From NCBI RefSeq assembly GCF_900182745.1, contig NZ_FXTY01000005.1, forward strand, positions 248,001 to 312,000: a DNA stretch of 64,000 nucleotides, written 5' to 3'. Positions 19,316-29,422 of this stretch are shown piece by piece. The first letter of the stretch is position 1. Every line of letters begins with the position of its first letter. Under the pieces are notes generated by a model. The model made no database searches. It worked only from the letters and a program-made list of their open reading frames with translations, and was not told the DNA's origin. The position numbers and the translations under genes were made by a program. This DNA comes from Shimia sagamensis. Lineage in GTDB: Bacteria; Pseudomonadota; Alphaproteobacteria; Rhodobacterales; Rhodobacteraceae.

Positions 19316-20242
19316 TCAGTGCCCCTTCTCTTCGCGATACATCGACCAAAGGAAATAGGCGATAAAGCACAGCATAATCAGGAACAGCACCACAGCGATG
19401 GCCGCGCCGTAGCCCATACGGAAGCCATATTCCGACAGCGCCACTTCAAACATGTAATAGGCCAACACCCGTGAGCTGCCAAACGGGCCGCCCTGGGTCA
19501 TGATGGAAATCAAATCAAACGAGCGCAACGCGCCGATGATCGTCACTACGAAAGCAATAAACGTTGCCGGTCGCAGCTGTGGCAGGATGATGTTCCACAA
19601 CATCGACCAGCCTTTGGCCCCGTCCAACCGACCCGCTTCGATCTGCTCGGGGTCCACGGCATTGAGGCCCGTGAGATAGAGGATCATGCAATAGGCTGTC
19701 TGCGGCCAAAGCCCTGCCGCCACGATGCCATAGGTGACCAGATGTTCATTGCCCAACACATTGATTGGTCCCATGCCAACCCAGCCCAGCATCGTGTTCA
19801 GCAGGCCAAAACTTGGATCATAGAACCACGTAAATACCAGCCCAACCACCACTTGTGAAATCACAAACGGGAAGAAAAACAGGGATTTATATAAACGAAT
19901 GCCGCGCACGGTTTGGTTCAAGAACAGCGCAATGAACAATCCGGCGGGAATGGCCAGCAGGTAGAGAAACAGCCACATCACGTTGTTCTTCAACGACGTG
20001 AAAAAGGCGTCTCGATCCACATACTCCCAATAGAGGTCTTCGTAGTTGCGCATCCCCACATAGGTCTTTTCGCCCAACCCATCCCATTCATAAAGTGACA
20101 GGTTGAACGACTGGAAAACCGGAGCGATTACGTAGACAGCAAAGAACAATATGCCGGGCGCTAAGAAGAGCCACGGAGCAATGCGTTGTTGGTTGCGATG
20201 GAACCAGCTTTCCGCTTCAGGGATGTCAGAAGATACGGTCAT
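19316..20242 (-). CDS. Sugar ABC transporter permease (MalF type)
   Basis: The 308-residue inner-membrane protein has a cytoplasmic N-terminal segment, then about six transmembrane helices beginning with IAPWLFLAPGILFFAVYVIA. The EAA loop is EQIEAGRLDGAKGWSMLWNI (about residues 220-239). It pairs with the MalG-type permease that follows at one base. It is separated from the binding-protein gene by 99 bp containing two hairpins, a usual way to make more binding protein than permease. Confidence 0.92.
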   Translation of the reverse strand: MTVSSDIPEAESWFHRNQQRIAPWLFLAPGILFFAVYVIAPVFQSFNLSLYEWDGLGEKTYVGMRNYEDLYWEYVDRDAFFTSLKNNVMWLFLYLLAIPAGLFIALFLNQTVRGIRLYKSLFFFPFVISQVVVGLVFTWFYDPSFGLLNTMLGWVGMGPINVLGNEHLVTYGIVAAGLWPQTAYCMILYLTGLNAVDPEQIEAGRLDGAKGWSMLWNIILPQLRPATFIAFVVTIIGALRSFDLISIMTQGGPFGSSRVLAYYMFEVALSEYGFRMGYGAAIAVVLFLIMLCFIAYFLWSMYREEKGH

Positions 20243-20270
20243 AATAGGGCCCGAAATTTGAGGGTGGAAA

Positions 20271-20333
20271 GGCGGAAGAAATCCTCCGCCTCACCGTTCA
20301 GGTGTGATGTCAGGACGCCAGAGCGCCCTGACA
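20271..20333 (-). promoter_or_regulatory. Two intercistronic hairpins after the binding-protein gene
   Basis: On the minus strand TGTCAGG/CCTGACA (20308-20314 with 20327-20333) and GGCGGA/TCCGCC (20271-20276 with 20285-20290) form consecutive stems in the gap between the binding-protein and permease genes. Neither has a strong T-run, so they probably stabilise the 3' end of the binding-protein transcript or attenuate readthrough. Confidence 0.5.
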
Positions 20334-20341
20334 CAGATTTA

Positions 20342-21598
20342 TCACTTGTAGATACGACCGCGCGCGCGCTCGAGTTTAGCAAGGATTTTGTCCAATTCAC
20401 CCGGCTTAACCATGAACTCCTGGAAACCTTCCATGGAAACCTTGGCCATCTCTGCCGGTGCATCGCGGTCCCAGAACTGGGCCACACCGCCGGTGGAGTT
20501 GGTGGACAGCATCTTGAAACCTTGCTGCAAGAACTTGTCATCATCAACGGAGGACGCCGCGTTCACAGGCAGTTGACCGAGGTTTTTGCCGTTGTTGATG
20601 ATGGTTTGCTCTTCGGCCGACGTTGCAAAGCGCAGGAACTCACGAGCCGCTTCTTTGTTTTTTGCGTTGGCCGGAATGTGGAAGGTGTCCGTTGGAGCAT
20701 CTTCTGACAGTGCGACATCCGGGTTGATGGTCGGGAACTGGTAGAAGTCCAGCTGATCGTCGGTCAGGCCAGCCTCACGCAGTGGCGCCACGGCAAAGTT
20801 GCCCATCAGGTAGGCCGCCGCTTCCCCTTTGACCATAAACGGCAGCGCTTCCTGCCAGCTGTAGGTCTGGTGGTCAGCAATAAAGCCGCCCATGTCGATC
20901 AGCTCTTTCCAGTTCATGAACGTCTGCTTCACGCGGTCGTCTTCCCAAGACACGTTGCCTGCGGCCAGATCCATGTGGAAATCAAAGCCATTGGTACGCA
21001 TGTTCATGTAGTCGAACCAACCGCCAGCGGTCCAAAGGTACTTGGTCCCGATGGTGTAGCAGGCACGACCAGATGCAACGATCTTTGTGCAGTTGGCCTT
21101 TTCTTCTTCCCACGTGGTTGGCTCAGACAGCCCCAGTTCAGCAAAGATATCTTTGCGGTAGTACACGCCCCACTGATAATAGGTGTAGGCGACGCCCCAC
21201 TGTTTGTCGTCGATGGTCAGAGCACCTTTGGTGGAGCCAAGTGCTTCGGCGATCTCAGGTTCTGCATAAAGATCGGAAACGTCCTCAAACAGTCCAGCCT
21301 CAACATAAGGACGCATGCGATTTGCTGCGTACCATGTGGCGACGTCTGGCGCATTTGCGGTCAGGAAGTTGCGGATCTGTGTCTTATAGGCCTCGCGATC
21401 AATCACTGTTGTTTCGATAGCCAGATCGGGGTGCTTCTCCCCAAAGCGCGCGATCATTGCCTCCATGGTGGCGCGCGGCGCCGGATTGGACGTGTCCAAG
21501 AAAATTGTCAGATCGCCGGTCAGCTCCGCAGATGCTGGTACTGCAAACGCAGAGGTAACCGCAACGGCGGCAGCGGTGGTTTTCATTTTGGAAAGCAT
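20342..21598 (-). CDS. Sugar ABC transporter substrate-binding protein
   Basis: The 418-residue periplasmic solute-binding protein (family 1) starts with a signal peptide ending near residue 24 (SAFAVPASA). The mature start ELTGDLTIFLDTSNPAPRAT and later WGVYYRKDIFAELGLSEPTT are typical of CUT1 binding proteins. It captures an oligosaccharide, presumably a galactoside, for the two permeases downstream. It is first in the ten-gene minus-strand operon. GGGAGGA precedes the ATG, and the promoter region upstream carries tandem dyads (21635-21671). Confidence 0.92.
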   Translation of the reverse strand: MLSKMKTTAAAVAVTSAFAVPASAELTGDLTIFLDTSNPAPRATMEAMIARFGEKHPDLAIETTVIDREAYKTQIRNFLTANAPDVATWYAANRMRPYVEAGLFEDVSDLYAEPEIAEALGSTKGALTIDDKQWGVAYTYYQWGVYYRKDIFAELGLSEPTTWEEEKANCTKIVASGRACYTIGTKYLWTAGGWFDYMNMRTNGFDFHMDLAAGNVSWEDDRVKQTFMNWKELIDMGGFIADHQTYSWQEALPFMVKGEAAAYLMGNFAVAPLREAGLTDDQLDFYQFPTINPDVALSEDAPTDTFHIPANAKNKEAAREFLRFATSAEEQTIINNGKNLGQLPVNAASSVDDDKFLQQGFKMLSTNSTGGVAQFWDRDAPAEMAKVSMEGFQEFMVKPGELDKILAKLERARGRIYK

Positions 21599-21634
21599 TT
21601 GTTCCTCCCTGTCTCCAAAATTATGTATTTTTTA

Positions 21635-21671
21635 GTTCCATTATTTGAAACCATGTTTTACATATTGAAAT
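21635..21671. promoter_or_regulatory. Tandem IclR-type operator dyads between divergent transcripts
   Basis: GTTCCA-N5-TGAAAC (21635-21651) and GTTTTA-N5-TGAAAT (21655-21671) are two inverted repeats of the same form. Their starts are exactly 20 bp apart, about two helical turns. They lie in the 147-bp region between the binding-protein gene (minus) and the IclR gene (plus), so one bound regulator could control both. IclR-family sites are often A/T-rich dyads of this size. Confidence 0.55.
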
Positions 21672-21745
21672 CTACACACAGAGTCGATTAGGTTGTCAAC
21701 AGATTCCTGCCGACCGGCGGATTCTATGGAGGAGAAGAAACCCAC

Positions 21746-22540
21746 ATGTCTGGAGACGGAACAGTTGGCAAAGCCCTTGATGTGCTTGAACAAGTCGCGG
21801 CTTTTGAACGCCCGGTGCGCTTTGGCGAATTGCAGGAAAAAAGTCCTTACCCAAAGGCGACGCTGTACCGATTCCTGCAAACGTTGACCAACCAAGGCAT
21901 GTTGTCTTACGAACCGGAGCGTCAGACCTACGCTATGGGTATGCGCCTTGTGCGACTGGCGCACGCGGCCTGGACAACCAGCTCTCTGGCCCCAATTGCC
22001 CGTCCCTATTTGGACCAACTCTCTGCTGAAACGGGCGAAACAGTGCATTTGGCACAGCTTGACGCATCACAGGTGCTTTATGTGGACAAACGCAACGCCA
22101 AGAACCCGGTCGAGATGTACTCTCAAGCTGGCAAAGTTGGCCCCGCTTACTGCACAGGTGTTGGCAAAGCCATGCTCGCGTATGTGGAAGGCGAAGCTTT
22201 GGAACGCGCCATTGCGCAACAAAGCTTCCACCGTTTCACCCCAACAACTTTGGCAGACCCCGAAAGCCTTCGCAAAGAGCTCACAGAGATTCGCGCCCGT
22301 GGGTATGGGTTTGACCGGGAAGAACATGAACCGGGCATTGTGTGCATTGCGGTGCCTATCCTAACCAATGGGAATCGCATGCTCGGCGCCCTCTCCGTGA
22401 CTGGCCCAACCAGCCGCACATCCCTCGACCAACTCGAAAACCTCGCTCCTCGCATTTTGGAAACCGCAAAACGCATTGGCGAAGAGGCGGAAGCCTGGCG
22501 CTTCCCGGAAACGCGACAACAAAAGGTAGAAACAACATGA
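21746..22540 (+). CDS. IclR family transcriptional regulator
   Basis: The 264-residue protein has an N-terminal winged helix-turn-helix (TVGKALDVLEQVAAFERPVR, then PKATLYRFLQTLTNQGMLSY). The C-terminal effector-binding domain (about residues 80-255) includes GKAMLAYVEG and ARGYGFDREEHEPGIVCIAV. By position it is the likely local regulator of the galactoside operon, sensing a sugar or sugar acid. GGAGGAG lies before the ATG. The stop overlaps the ATPase start by four bases (ATGA). Confidence 0.9.
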   Translation: MSGDGTVGKALDVLEQVAAFERPVRFGELQEKSPYPKATLYRFLQTLTNQGMLSYEPERQTYAMGMRLVRLAHAAWTTSSLAPIARPYLDQLSAETGETVHLAQLDASQVLYVDKRNAKNPVEMYSQAGKVGPAYCTGVGKAMLAYVEGEALERAIAQQSFHRFTPTTLADPESLRKELTEIRARGYGFDREEHEPGIVCIAVPILTNGNRMLGALSVTGPTSRTSLDQLENLAPRILETAKRIGEEAEAWRFPETRQQKVETT

Positions 22541-23595
22541 CCGGTGTAACCCTTCAAGGTGCCATCAAGAAATACGGCGAAACACAGGTCATTCATGGCA
22601 TTGATCTGGAGATTGAGGACGGTGAGTTCTGTGTGTTTGTTGGCCCTTCAGGCTGCGGTAAATCCACATTGCTGCGCATGATTGCCGGCCTTGAGGAGAC
22701 CACCGATGGCCAAATCAACATCGGCGCACGAGATGTCACCCATATGGATCCTGCCAAACGCGGCGTGGCGATGGTGTTCCAGACCTATGCGCTTTACCCG
22801 CATATGACCGTGGCAGAAAACATGGGCTTTGGCCTGCGCATGAACGGCTACCCAAAGACAGAAATCGAAGAGAAGGTGCAAAGAGCCTCTTCGATCCTGA
22901 AGCTGGACCCATACCTCAAACGAAAACCCAAAGCGCTTTCCGGTGGCCAACGCCAGCGCGTCGCGATTGGCCGCGCGATTGTACGTGGCCCCGAAGTATT
23001 CCTATTTGACGAACCCCTCTCCAACCTCGATGCCGAACTGCGTGTCGACATGCGCGTCGAAATCGCCCGCCTGCACCAGGAAATTGGCGCAACCATGATC
23101 TATGTGACCCACGATCAGGTAGAAGCCATGACAATGGCCGACAAGATCGTGGTCCTGCGAGATGGCCGTATTGAGCAAGTTGGCGCACCGCTGGAACTTT
23201 ATCGCAACCCAAGCAACCGGTTTGTCGCCGGTTTCATCGGCTCTCCGGCGATGAACTTTCTGGAGTGTGACGTGGTTGACGGAAAGCTGGTGCATCCGGC
23301 GTTTTCAGCCCCTCAGGATTGCCCAATTGCCCTGCCGTCCGGCCTGACAAAAGTGACTGTTGGCGCCCGTCCAGAACACATCGAACTTGACCATAACTCC
23401 AACCAACTCAACATCGACCTCACCGAAGCGTTGGGCGGCGTATCTTACTGCTATCTCGCTGGGCCTGACGGCAGTCGCCTTATTGTGGAAGAACGCGGCG
23501 ACGCTCGCAGCTCTGAAGGCACAACCGTCGGCCTCTCAGTCCCTACCGAACGATTATATTTGTTTGATCCTGACACCGGATTGCGTTTGCGCTGA
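22537..23595 (+). CDS. Sugar ABC transporter ATP-binding protein (MalK/UgpC type)
   Basis: The 352-residue ATPase energises the galactoside transporter. Walker A is GPSGCGKST (about residue 37), the signature is LSGGQRQRVAIGRA (about 135) and Walker B is VFLFDEPLSNLDAE (about 154). A C-terminal TOBE/regulatory domain follows (from about 235). The start was set at the ATG at 22537-22539, which overlaps the IclR stop; the frame is open far upstream but that stretch lies inside the IclR gene. The ATPase is split from its permeases and co-transcribed with the regulator. Confidence 0.93.
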   Translation: MTGVTLQGAIKKYGETQVIHGIDLEIEDGEFCVFVGPSGCGKSTLLRMIAGLEETTDGQINIGARDVTHMDPAKRGVAMVFQTYALYPHMTVAENMGFGLRMNGYPKTEIEEKVQRASSILKLDPYLKRKPKALSGGQRQRVAIGRAIVRGPEVFLFDEPLSNLDAELRVDMRVEIARLHQEIGATMIYVTHDQVEAMTMADKIVVLRDGRIEQVGAPLELYRNPSNRFVAGFIGSPAMNFLECDVVDGKLVHPAFSAPQDCPIALPSGLTKVTVGARPEHIELDHNSNQLNIDLTEALGGVSYCYLAGPDGSRLIVEERGDARSSEGTTVGLSVPTERLYLFDPDTGLRLR

Positions 23596-23625
23596 TCCGA
23601 CCACCACTCACTCGCGATCAAACGC

Positions 23626-23659
23626 AAAACGCCCGACGGAAAATTCGTTGGGCGTTTTT
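23626..23659. terminator. Bidirectional intrinsic terminator
   Basis: AAAACGCCC and GGGCGTTTT form a nine-pair stem with T-rich tails on both strands. It lies between the convergent ATPase and lectin genes and can end both transcripts. Confidence 0.8.
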
Positions 23660-23684
23660 GTTTCTAACGGCTTTTCGGCTGACG

Positions 23685-24038
23685 TCAGTCCTCAATCACC
23701 CAGTCGTCCGCAAAGGCCAGCTCGCCAATTGCCAGCCAAGACATGCGAACCCGTGCGACGCGGCTGTCACCCCATGTGCGGAACACCAGATGAAACCCAA
23801 GGTTAGTCACTTCTTCAGCCACCACTTCAGCCCGAATATTGGCCTGTGCATCCATATCCCACAACGACAGGCTCACCTGCACAGTCGGTGGCACCCGATA
23901 CTTGGAGGAAAACTTAATCAGTTTCCGACGTTCGCGTGTTCCGTTTCCGGTCCACATCTCGCCGTCTGATTCAAAGTCCGAGAACAGGGCTTCGTCGCCC
24001 TGATCGATTCCGACGTAATTGTTGCGTATGCGTTTCAT
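23685..24038 (-). CDS. H-type lectin domain protein
   Basis: The 117-residue protein consists almost wholly of an H-type lectin domain. The segments FSDFESDGEMWTGNGTRERR and VPPTVQVSLSLWDMDAQANI lead to a closing FRTWGDSRVARVRMSWLAIG, which matches the family's typical pattern. H-type lectins (discoidin/snail agglutinin type) bind N-acetylgalactosamine-like sugars as hexamers. There is no signal peptide, so export would need another route, or it acts inside the cell. The gene stands alone between the galactoside regulon and the atp operon; a link to either is not shown. Confidence 0.8.
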   Translation of the reverse strand: MKRIRNNYVGIDQGDEALFSDFESDGEMWTGNGTRERRKLIKFSSKYRVPPTVQVSLSLWDMDAQANIRAEVVAEEVTNLGFHLVFRTWGDSRVARVRMSWLAIGELAFADDWVIED

Positions 24039-24097
24039 CGCGGGCCAATCTGAAAGGCAAATGCGCCGCTTTCAAGGCCTTTCTTCCCTGAAAATGC

Positions 24098-24125
24098 AAA
24101 AGGCCCCGCCTGTGTCGGCGGGGCC
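24098..24125 (-). terminator. Intrinsic terminator of the atp operon
   Basis: On the minus strand GGCCCCGCC and GGCGGGGCC form a nine-pair GC stem with a six-base loop, followed by TTTT. It lies about 25 bp past the atpC stop. Confidence 0.88.
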
Positions 24126-24152
24126 TCTCTAATCTTCCAATCCGTGAGAGGA

Positions 24153-24548
24153 TCAGACCATGTCGTGCATCAGGTGCTCGAGGTCGGACACGAATTTCTC
24201 GGCCCCATCCTTGTGCTCTTCACCCGCGTCCGCAGCAGCTTTGCGGGCGTCAGCGATAACGTCCTCAAGATCAGCTTTGGTCACGTCTTCGCCTTTATGC
24301 GCATGCTCTGCGATCACCGAGATCGATTCAGCTGAGACTTCCGCGAAACCACGGGTCACAACAAAGTCTTTCTCACCATCCGCCGTCTGAACACGCACAA
24401 CGCCAGGGCGCAGCGAAGTCAGCAGGGGCGCATGGCCGGGCATGGCGGTCAAGTCGCCATCAGCACCGGGGATCTGCACGGAGGTTGCCTCAAGCGAAGC
24501 AAGGCTCCGCTCAGGGCTAACCAGATCAAATTGCATCACGTTTGCCAT
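24153..24548 (-). CDS. atpC: F1 ATP synthase epsilon subunit
   Basis: The 131-residue central-stalk subunit links gamma to the c-ring and can inhibit hydrolysis. The beta-sandwich N-terminal domain (MQFDLVSPERSLASLEATSV and GDLTAMPGHAPLLTSLRPGV) is typical. The C-terminal helical part, at 85-131, is short and acidic. It is last in atpHAGDC, 11 bp after atpD, and is followed by a GC-rich terminator. Confidence 0.96.
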   Translation of the reverse strand: MANVMQFDLVSPERSLASLEATSVQIPGADGDLTAMPGHAPLLTSLRPGVVRVQTADGEKDFVVTRGFAEVSAESISVIAEHAHKGEDVTKADLEDVIADARKAAADAGEEHKDGAEKFVSDLEHLMHDMV

Positions 24549-24559
24549 TATGGGCCTCC

Positions 24560-26877
<2,318 letters not shown>

Positions 26878-26891
26878 CTGTGAGACCTTTC

Positions 26892-28430
26892 TTACGCGAA
26901 GTCAGCGGCGAATGCGTCCAGCGCTGCTTTGACTTTATCTGCGGCATCACCCTTGATCTTAGGATCTTCGTCGGTGATCCACTGAAGCAGATCCGCGTTT
27001 TTGGTGCGCAGGTGTGTCAGCATCGCTTCTTCGAAACGCCCCACGTCGGACACGTCGATTTTGTCGAGGTAGCCGTTCACACCAGCAAAAATCACGCAAA
27101 CGATTTCTGCATTGGTCAGCGGCGAGTACTGTGGCTGTTTCATCAGCTCGGTCAGACGTGCACCACGGTTCAGCAGCTGCTGAGTTGCGGCATCAAGGTC
27201 GGAACCAAACTGCGCAAACGCAGCCATTTCGCGGTACTGAGCCAGGCTCAGTTTCACCGGACCGGCAACCGAAGACATCGCTTTGGTTTGGGCAGACGAA
27301 CCAACACGCGACACCGACAGACCGGTGTTCACAGCTGGGCGGATACCTTGGTAGAACAGTTCGGTTTCCAGGAAGATCTGACCGTCGGTGATCGAAATCA
27401 CGTTGGTTGGAATAAACGCGGAAACGTCGCCACCTTGGGTTTCGATGATTGGCAGCGCGGTGAGCGAGCCAGAACCGAAATCTTCGTTCAGCTTCGCGGA
27501 ACGCTCAAGCAGACGTGAGTGGAGATAGAAAACGTCACCAGGATAAGCTTCACGTCCGGGTGGACGACGCAGCAGCAGGGACATTTGACGATAAGCCACA
27601 GCTTGTTTGGACAGATCATCATAGATGATCAGCGCGTGCTTGCCGTTGTCACGGAAGTACTCAGCCATCGCAGTCGCAGCGTAAGGTGCGAGGAACTGCA
27701 GCGGTGCAGGCTCAGAAGCGGTAGCGGCAACAACAATGGAATATTCCATTGCGCCGGATTCTTCCAACTTCTTCACCAACTGAGCAACGGTCGAGCGTTT
27801 CTGGCCGATCGCAACGTACACACAGTACAGCTTTTTGCTTTCGTCGTCGCCAGCAGCTTCGTTGTAAGACTTCTGGTTCAGGATCGCGTCCAGAGCCACA
27901 GCCGACTTACCAGTCTGACGGTCACCAATGATCAGCTCACGCTGGCCACGGCCAATTGGGATCATCGCGTCAACGGACTTCAGACCAGTGGCCATTGGTT
28001 CGTGTACGGATTTACGTGGAATAATGCCAGGCGCTTTCACGTCTGCAACGCCGCGGGTGTCCGATTTGATCGGGCCCTTGCCGTCCAGCGGGTTACCCAG
28101 ACCATCAACAACGCGACCCAGAAGGCCTTCGCCTGTTGGAACGTCCACGATGGAGTTGGTACGCTTAACTGTGTCACCTTCTTTGATGTCACGGTCGGAA
28201 CCAAAGATAACAACACCAACGTTGTCGCTCTCAAGGTTCAGCGCCATGCCTTGAATACCACCAGGGAATTCAACCATCTCACCGGCTTGAACATTGTCCA
28301 GACCGTAGACGCGCGCAATACCGTCACCGACGGAAAGCACACGGCCGACTTCGGCCACTTCGGCCTCCTGGCCAAAGTTTTTAATCTGCTCCTTAAGGAT
28401 CGCAGAGATTTCGGCTGCTTGGATACCCAT
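26892..28430 (-). CDS. atpA: F1 ATP synthase alpha subunit
   Basis: The 512-residue regulatory nucleotide-binding subunit of F1 has Walker [14 protein letters not shown] (about residue 170) and the C-terminal arginine-finger region [18 protein letters not shown]. Full length for the family. The ATG overlaps the atpH stop by one base (TAATG), so translation is coupled to atpH. Confidence 0.98.
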   Translation of the reverse strand: MGIQAAEISAILKEQIKNFGQEAEVAEVGRVLSVGDGIARVYGLDNVQAGEMVEFPGGIQGMALNLESDNVGVVIFGSDRDIKEGDTVKRTNSIVDVPTGEGLLGRVVDGLGNPLDGKGPIKSDTRGVADVKAPGIIPRKSVHEPMATGLKSVDAMIPIGRGQRELIIGDRQTGKSAVALDAILNQKSYNEAAGDDESKKLYCVYVAIGQKRSTVAQLVKKLEESGAMEYSIVVAATASEPAPLQFLAPYAATAMAEYFRDNGKHALIIYDDLSKQAVAYRQMSLLLRRPPGREAYPGDVFYLHSRLLERSAKLNEDFGSGSLTALPIIETQGGDVSAFIPTNVISITDGQIFLETELFYQGIRPAVNTGLSVSRVGSSAQTKAMSSVAGPVKLSLAQYREMAAFAQFGSDLDAATQQLLNRGARLTELMKQPQYSPLTNAEIVCVIFAGVNGYLDKIDVSDVGRFEEAMLTHLRTKNADLLQWITDEDPKIKGDAADKVKAALDAFAADFA

Positions 28431-28990
28431 TATCCGACCTCTTTCATTGCATTCTGGAGGGAAGCGAGCTTGGAGCGGATCGACGTGTCGATCATCTTCG
28501 AGCCCACTTTAACTACAAGACCGCCAACGAGGTTCTCGTCAACGGTCGCGTTAATTTTGACGTCTTTGCCCACACGAGCTGCCAGCGATTTCGCCAGCTT
28601 GTCGCTCTGGGTTTTGGTCAAAGCTTTGGCGGTGGTGACATCTGCGGTCACTTCGCCTTTGTTCTCGGCAATCATTGCCTGCAGGTGCTCAATCAGCTGC
28701 GGCAGCACAAACAGACGGCGTTTCTGCGCCATCAGAGCCAGCGACTTGCTTAGCACCGGCTGCAAAGCCAGTTTGGAGGCGACTGCGCTGATCGCTGCTT
28801 CCTGCTCATCACGGCTGATCAGCGGCGAATGAATCAGGTCACGCAGCTCGGCGCTTTCGCCCAGGGCTGCGTTGAGGTCTACAAGACCGCTTTCCAATTT
28901 GGTCAGCGCCTTGTTCTCGAGTGCGATCTCAAAGACCGCAGTGGCATAGCGTTCCGCAATGCCGGAGGAGATCGAAGCTGGTTCGGACAC
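28430..28990 (-). CDS. atpH: F1 ATP synthase delta subunit
   Basis: The delta subunit (OSCP) ties the F1 head to the peripheral stalk; 186 residues from the chosen start. The GTG at 28988-28990 (family-like start [20 protein letters not shown]) was chosen because AAGG lies six bases before it. An upstream ATG at 29045-29047 would add 19 residues with no family match and would place an 18-bp palindrome inside the coding region. The C-terminal [20 protein letters not shown] is conserved. It is first in atpHAGDC. Confidence 0.93.
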   Translation of the reverse strand: MSEPASISSGIAERYATAVFEIALENKALTKLESGLVDLNAALGESAELRDLIHSPLISRDEQEAAISAVASKLALQPVLSKSLALMAQKRRLFVLPQLIEHLQAMIAENKGEVTADVTTAKALTKTQSDKLAKSLAARVGKDVKINATVDENLVGGLVVKVGSKMIDTSIRSKLASLQNAMKEVG

Positions 28991-29422
28991 GTCCACCCTT
29001 CCGCTCGCTTGCCTCACGCTCTGCATACAATTGTATGCATACCGCAAGGACGTTTCATTACCTCGGGACTAACGAGGCGTTAAATTCCGTCGCGGGTGTA
29101 GCAGAGGCTTGCGCAGCTAGCAACATTGTTTGATGTAATCGCCTATGGCGGGAAAGCCCTATTTTATAAGGCTTTGGGCCAAGTGCGACCCTTTGCCTGT
29201 TAACTCTGGGGCAAAAAGTGTTTCCCAAACATCCGTTTTTGTCGAATCCCGCCTGCCAAACGAACCTGACAAAAACCTGACGTAGCGACAATTTTCTCTA
29301 CTTCAGATCCCGTGAAGGTCCATTCACCCCCCTTAAACTCGGCTTCATCAACACATTCTCAATCCAAATCGGAACTTAATACCCATGGGGATTTAGTACC
29401 TGATTCTAAGTGTGGGGATATT
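28991..29422. promoter_or_regulatory. Divergent promoter region of the atp operon and the RTX gene
   Basis: About 430 bp without a gene that I accept. It must hold the atp promoter (minus) and that of the RTX-repeat gene (plus). The minus side carries the palindrome at 29022-29042. No -35/-10 pair was convincing by eye. A short open stretch from 29312 runs in frame into the RTX gene, but it looks like leader rather than protein. Confidence 0.5.
29022..29042 (-). promoter_or_regulatory. 18-bp perfect palindrome in the atp leader
   Basis: TGCATACAATTGTATGCA (29022-29039) is a perfect palindrome centred 41 bp before the atpH start. A further GCATAC overlaps its right arm, giving GTATGCATAC (29033-29042), a second palindrome. 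Three GCATAC half-sites on alternating strands look like a transcription-factor site of the GntR kind, although the identity is inferred. It could also fold in the mRNA leader. Confidence 0.55.
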
